A stretch of DNA of 29,592 nt from an uncultured Lachnospiraceae bacterium (GTDB lineage Bacteria > Bacillota > Clostridia > Lachnospirales > Lachnospiraceae), in the NCBI GenBank assembly GCA_910584585.1, contig CAJUBP010000007.1, positions 1-29,592 of the forward strand, written 5' to 3'. Both the position numbers and the translations under genes were made by a program. Each line of letters begins with the position of its first letter. Position 1 is the stretch's first letter. The notes under the pieces are model-generated. The model was not told where the DNA came from and searched no databases. It saw only the letters and a list, made by a program, of their open reading frames with translations. Below are positions 29,546 through 29,592 of this stretch, in pieces.

Positions 29546-29592
29546 TTCAGCAGTGAGAAGGGTTTGCCTGCAAAGGGCGCAAGTAAAAAAGA

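Overview
The window looks like a chromosomal segment of an anaerobic gut Firmicute, most likely Lachnospiraceae. The evidence is the strong AGGAGG-type ribosome sites, the TTGACA/TATAAT-type promoters, a YesM/YesN two-component system beside a CUT1 sugar ABC transporter, a YesL (DUF624) protein, PhD/PIN toxin-antitoxin modules and a secreted FIVAR/Big-domain protein. The genus cannot be fixed from the sequence alone.

Layout. (1) 1-7.3 kb is an accessory, partly decayed region. It holds a frameshifted PD-(D/E)XK nuclease-like gene; a TetR-type repressor divergent from a three-gene operon (two tandem CrtC/AttH lipocalin-like proteins and an NmrA-like NAD(P)-binding protein); an alpha/beta hydrolase clipped at its N terminus and ending in a rhodanese stub; an antitoxin with a shortened PIN toxin; a FakA C-terminal-like orphan; and remnants of a second toxin-antitoxin pair. 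(2) 7.3-10.5 kb has a Rossmann NAD(P)-binding protein overlapping a class M-like sirtuin, an AlbA_2/HATPase regulator, and a DUF5131 remnant preceded by a copy of the regulator's own promoter and leader. (3) 10.5-17.1 kb has a mannonate dehydratase gene (uxuA) broken by an internal deletion and a 1729-residue secreted beta-helix protein. (4) 17.1-19.4 kb is a third toxin-antitoxin remnant and a minus-strand AAA ATPase plus PD-(D/E)XK nuclease pair. (5) 19.5-29.5 kb is a polysaccharide-utilisation locus: YesM-like kinase, YesN-like AraC response regulator, sugar-binding lipoprotein, two permeases, a GH115-type alpha-glucuronidase carrying two sets of tandem repeats, and YesL.

How the genes fit together. 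GH115 removes (4-O-methyl)glucuronic acid from xylan, and UxuA acts downstream in glucuronate catabolism. The ABC system would import the oligosaccharides and YesMN would sense them. The main discovery is a promoter architecture found four times: upstream of uxuA, the beta-helix gene, yesM and the sugar-binding protein. Each copy has two AGTCG-like half-sites 22 bp apart, followed at exactly the same distance by an extended or plain -10 box. This suggests one regulon controlled by the YesN-like protein encoded between two of the sites. The second candidate of note is the compact ATPase-nuclease pair, a possible uncharacterised defence module.
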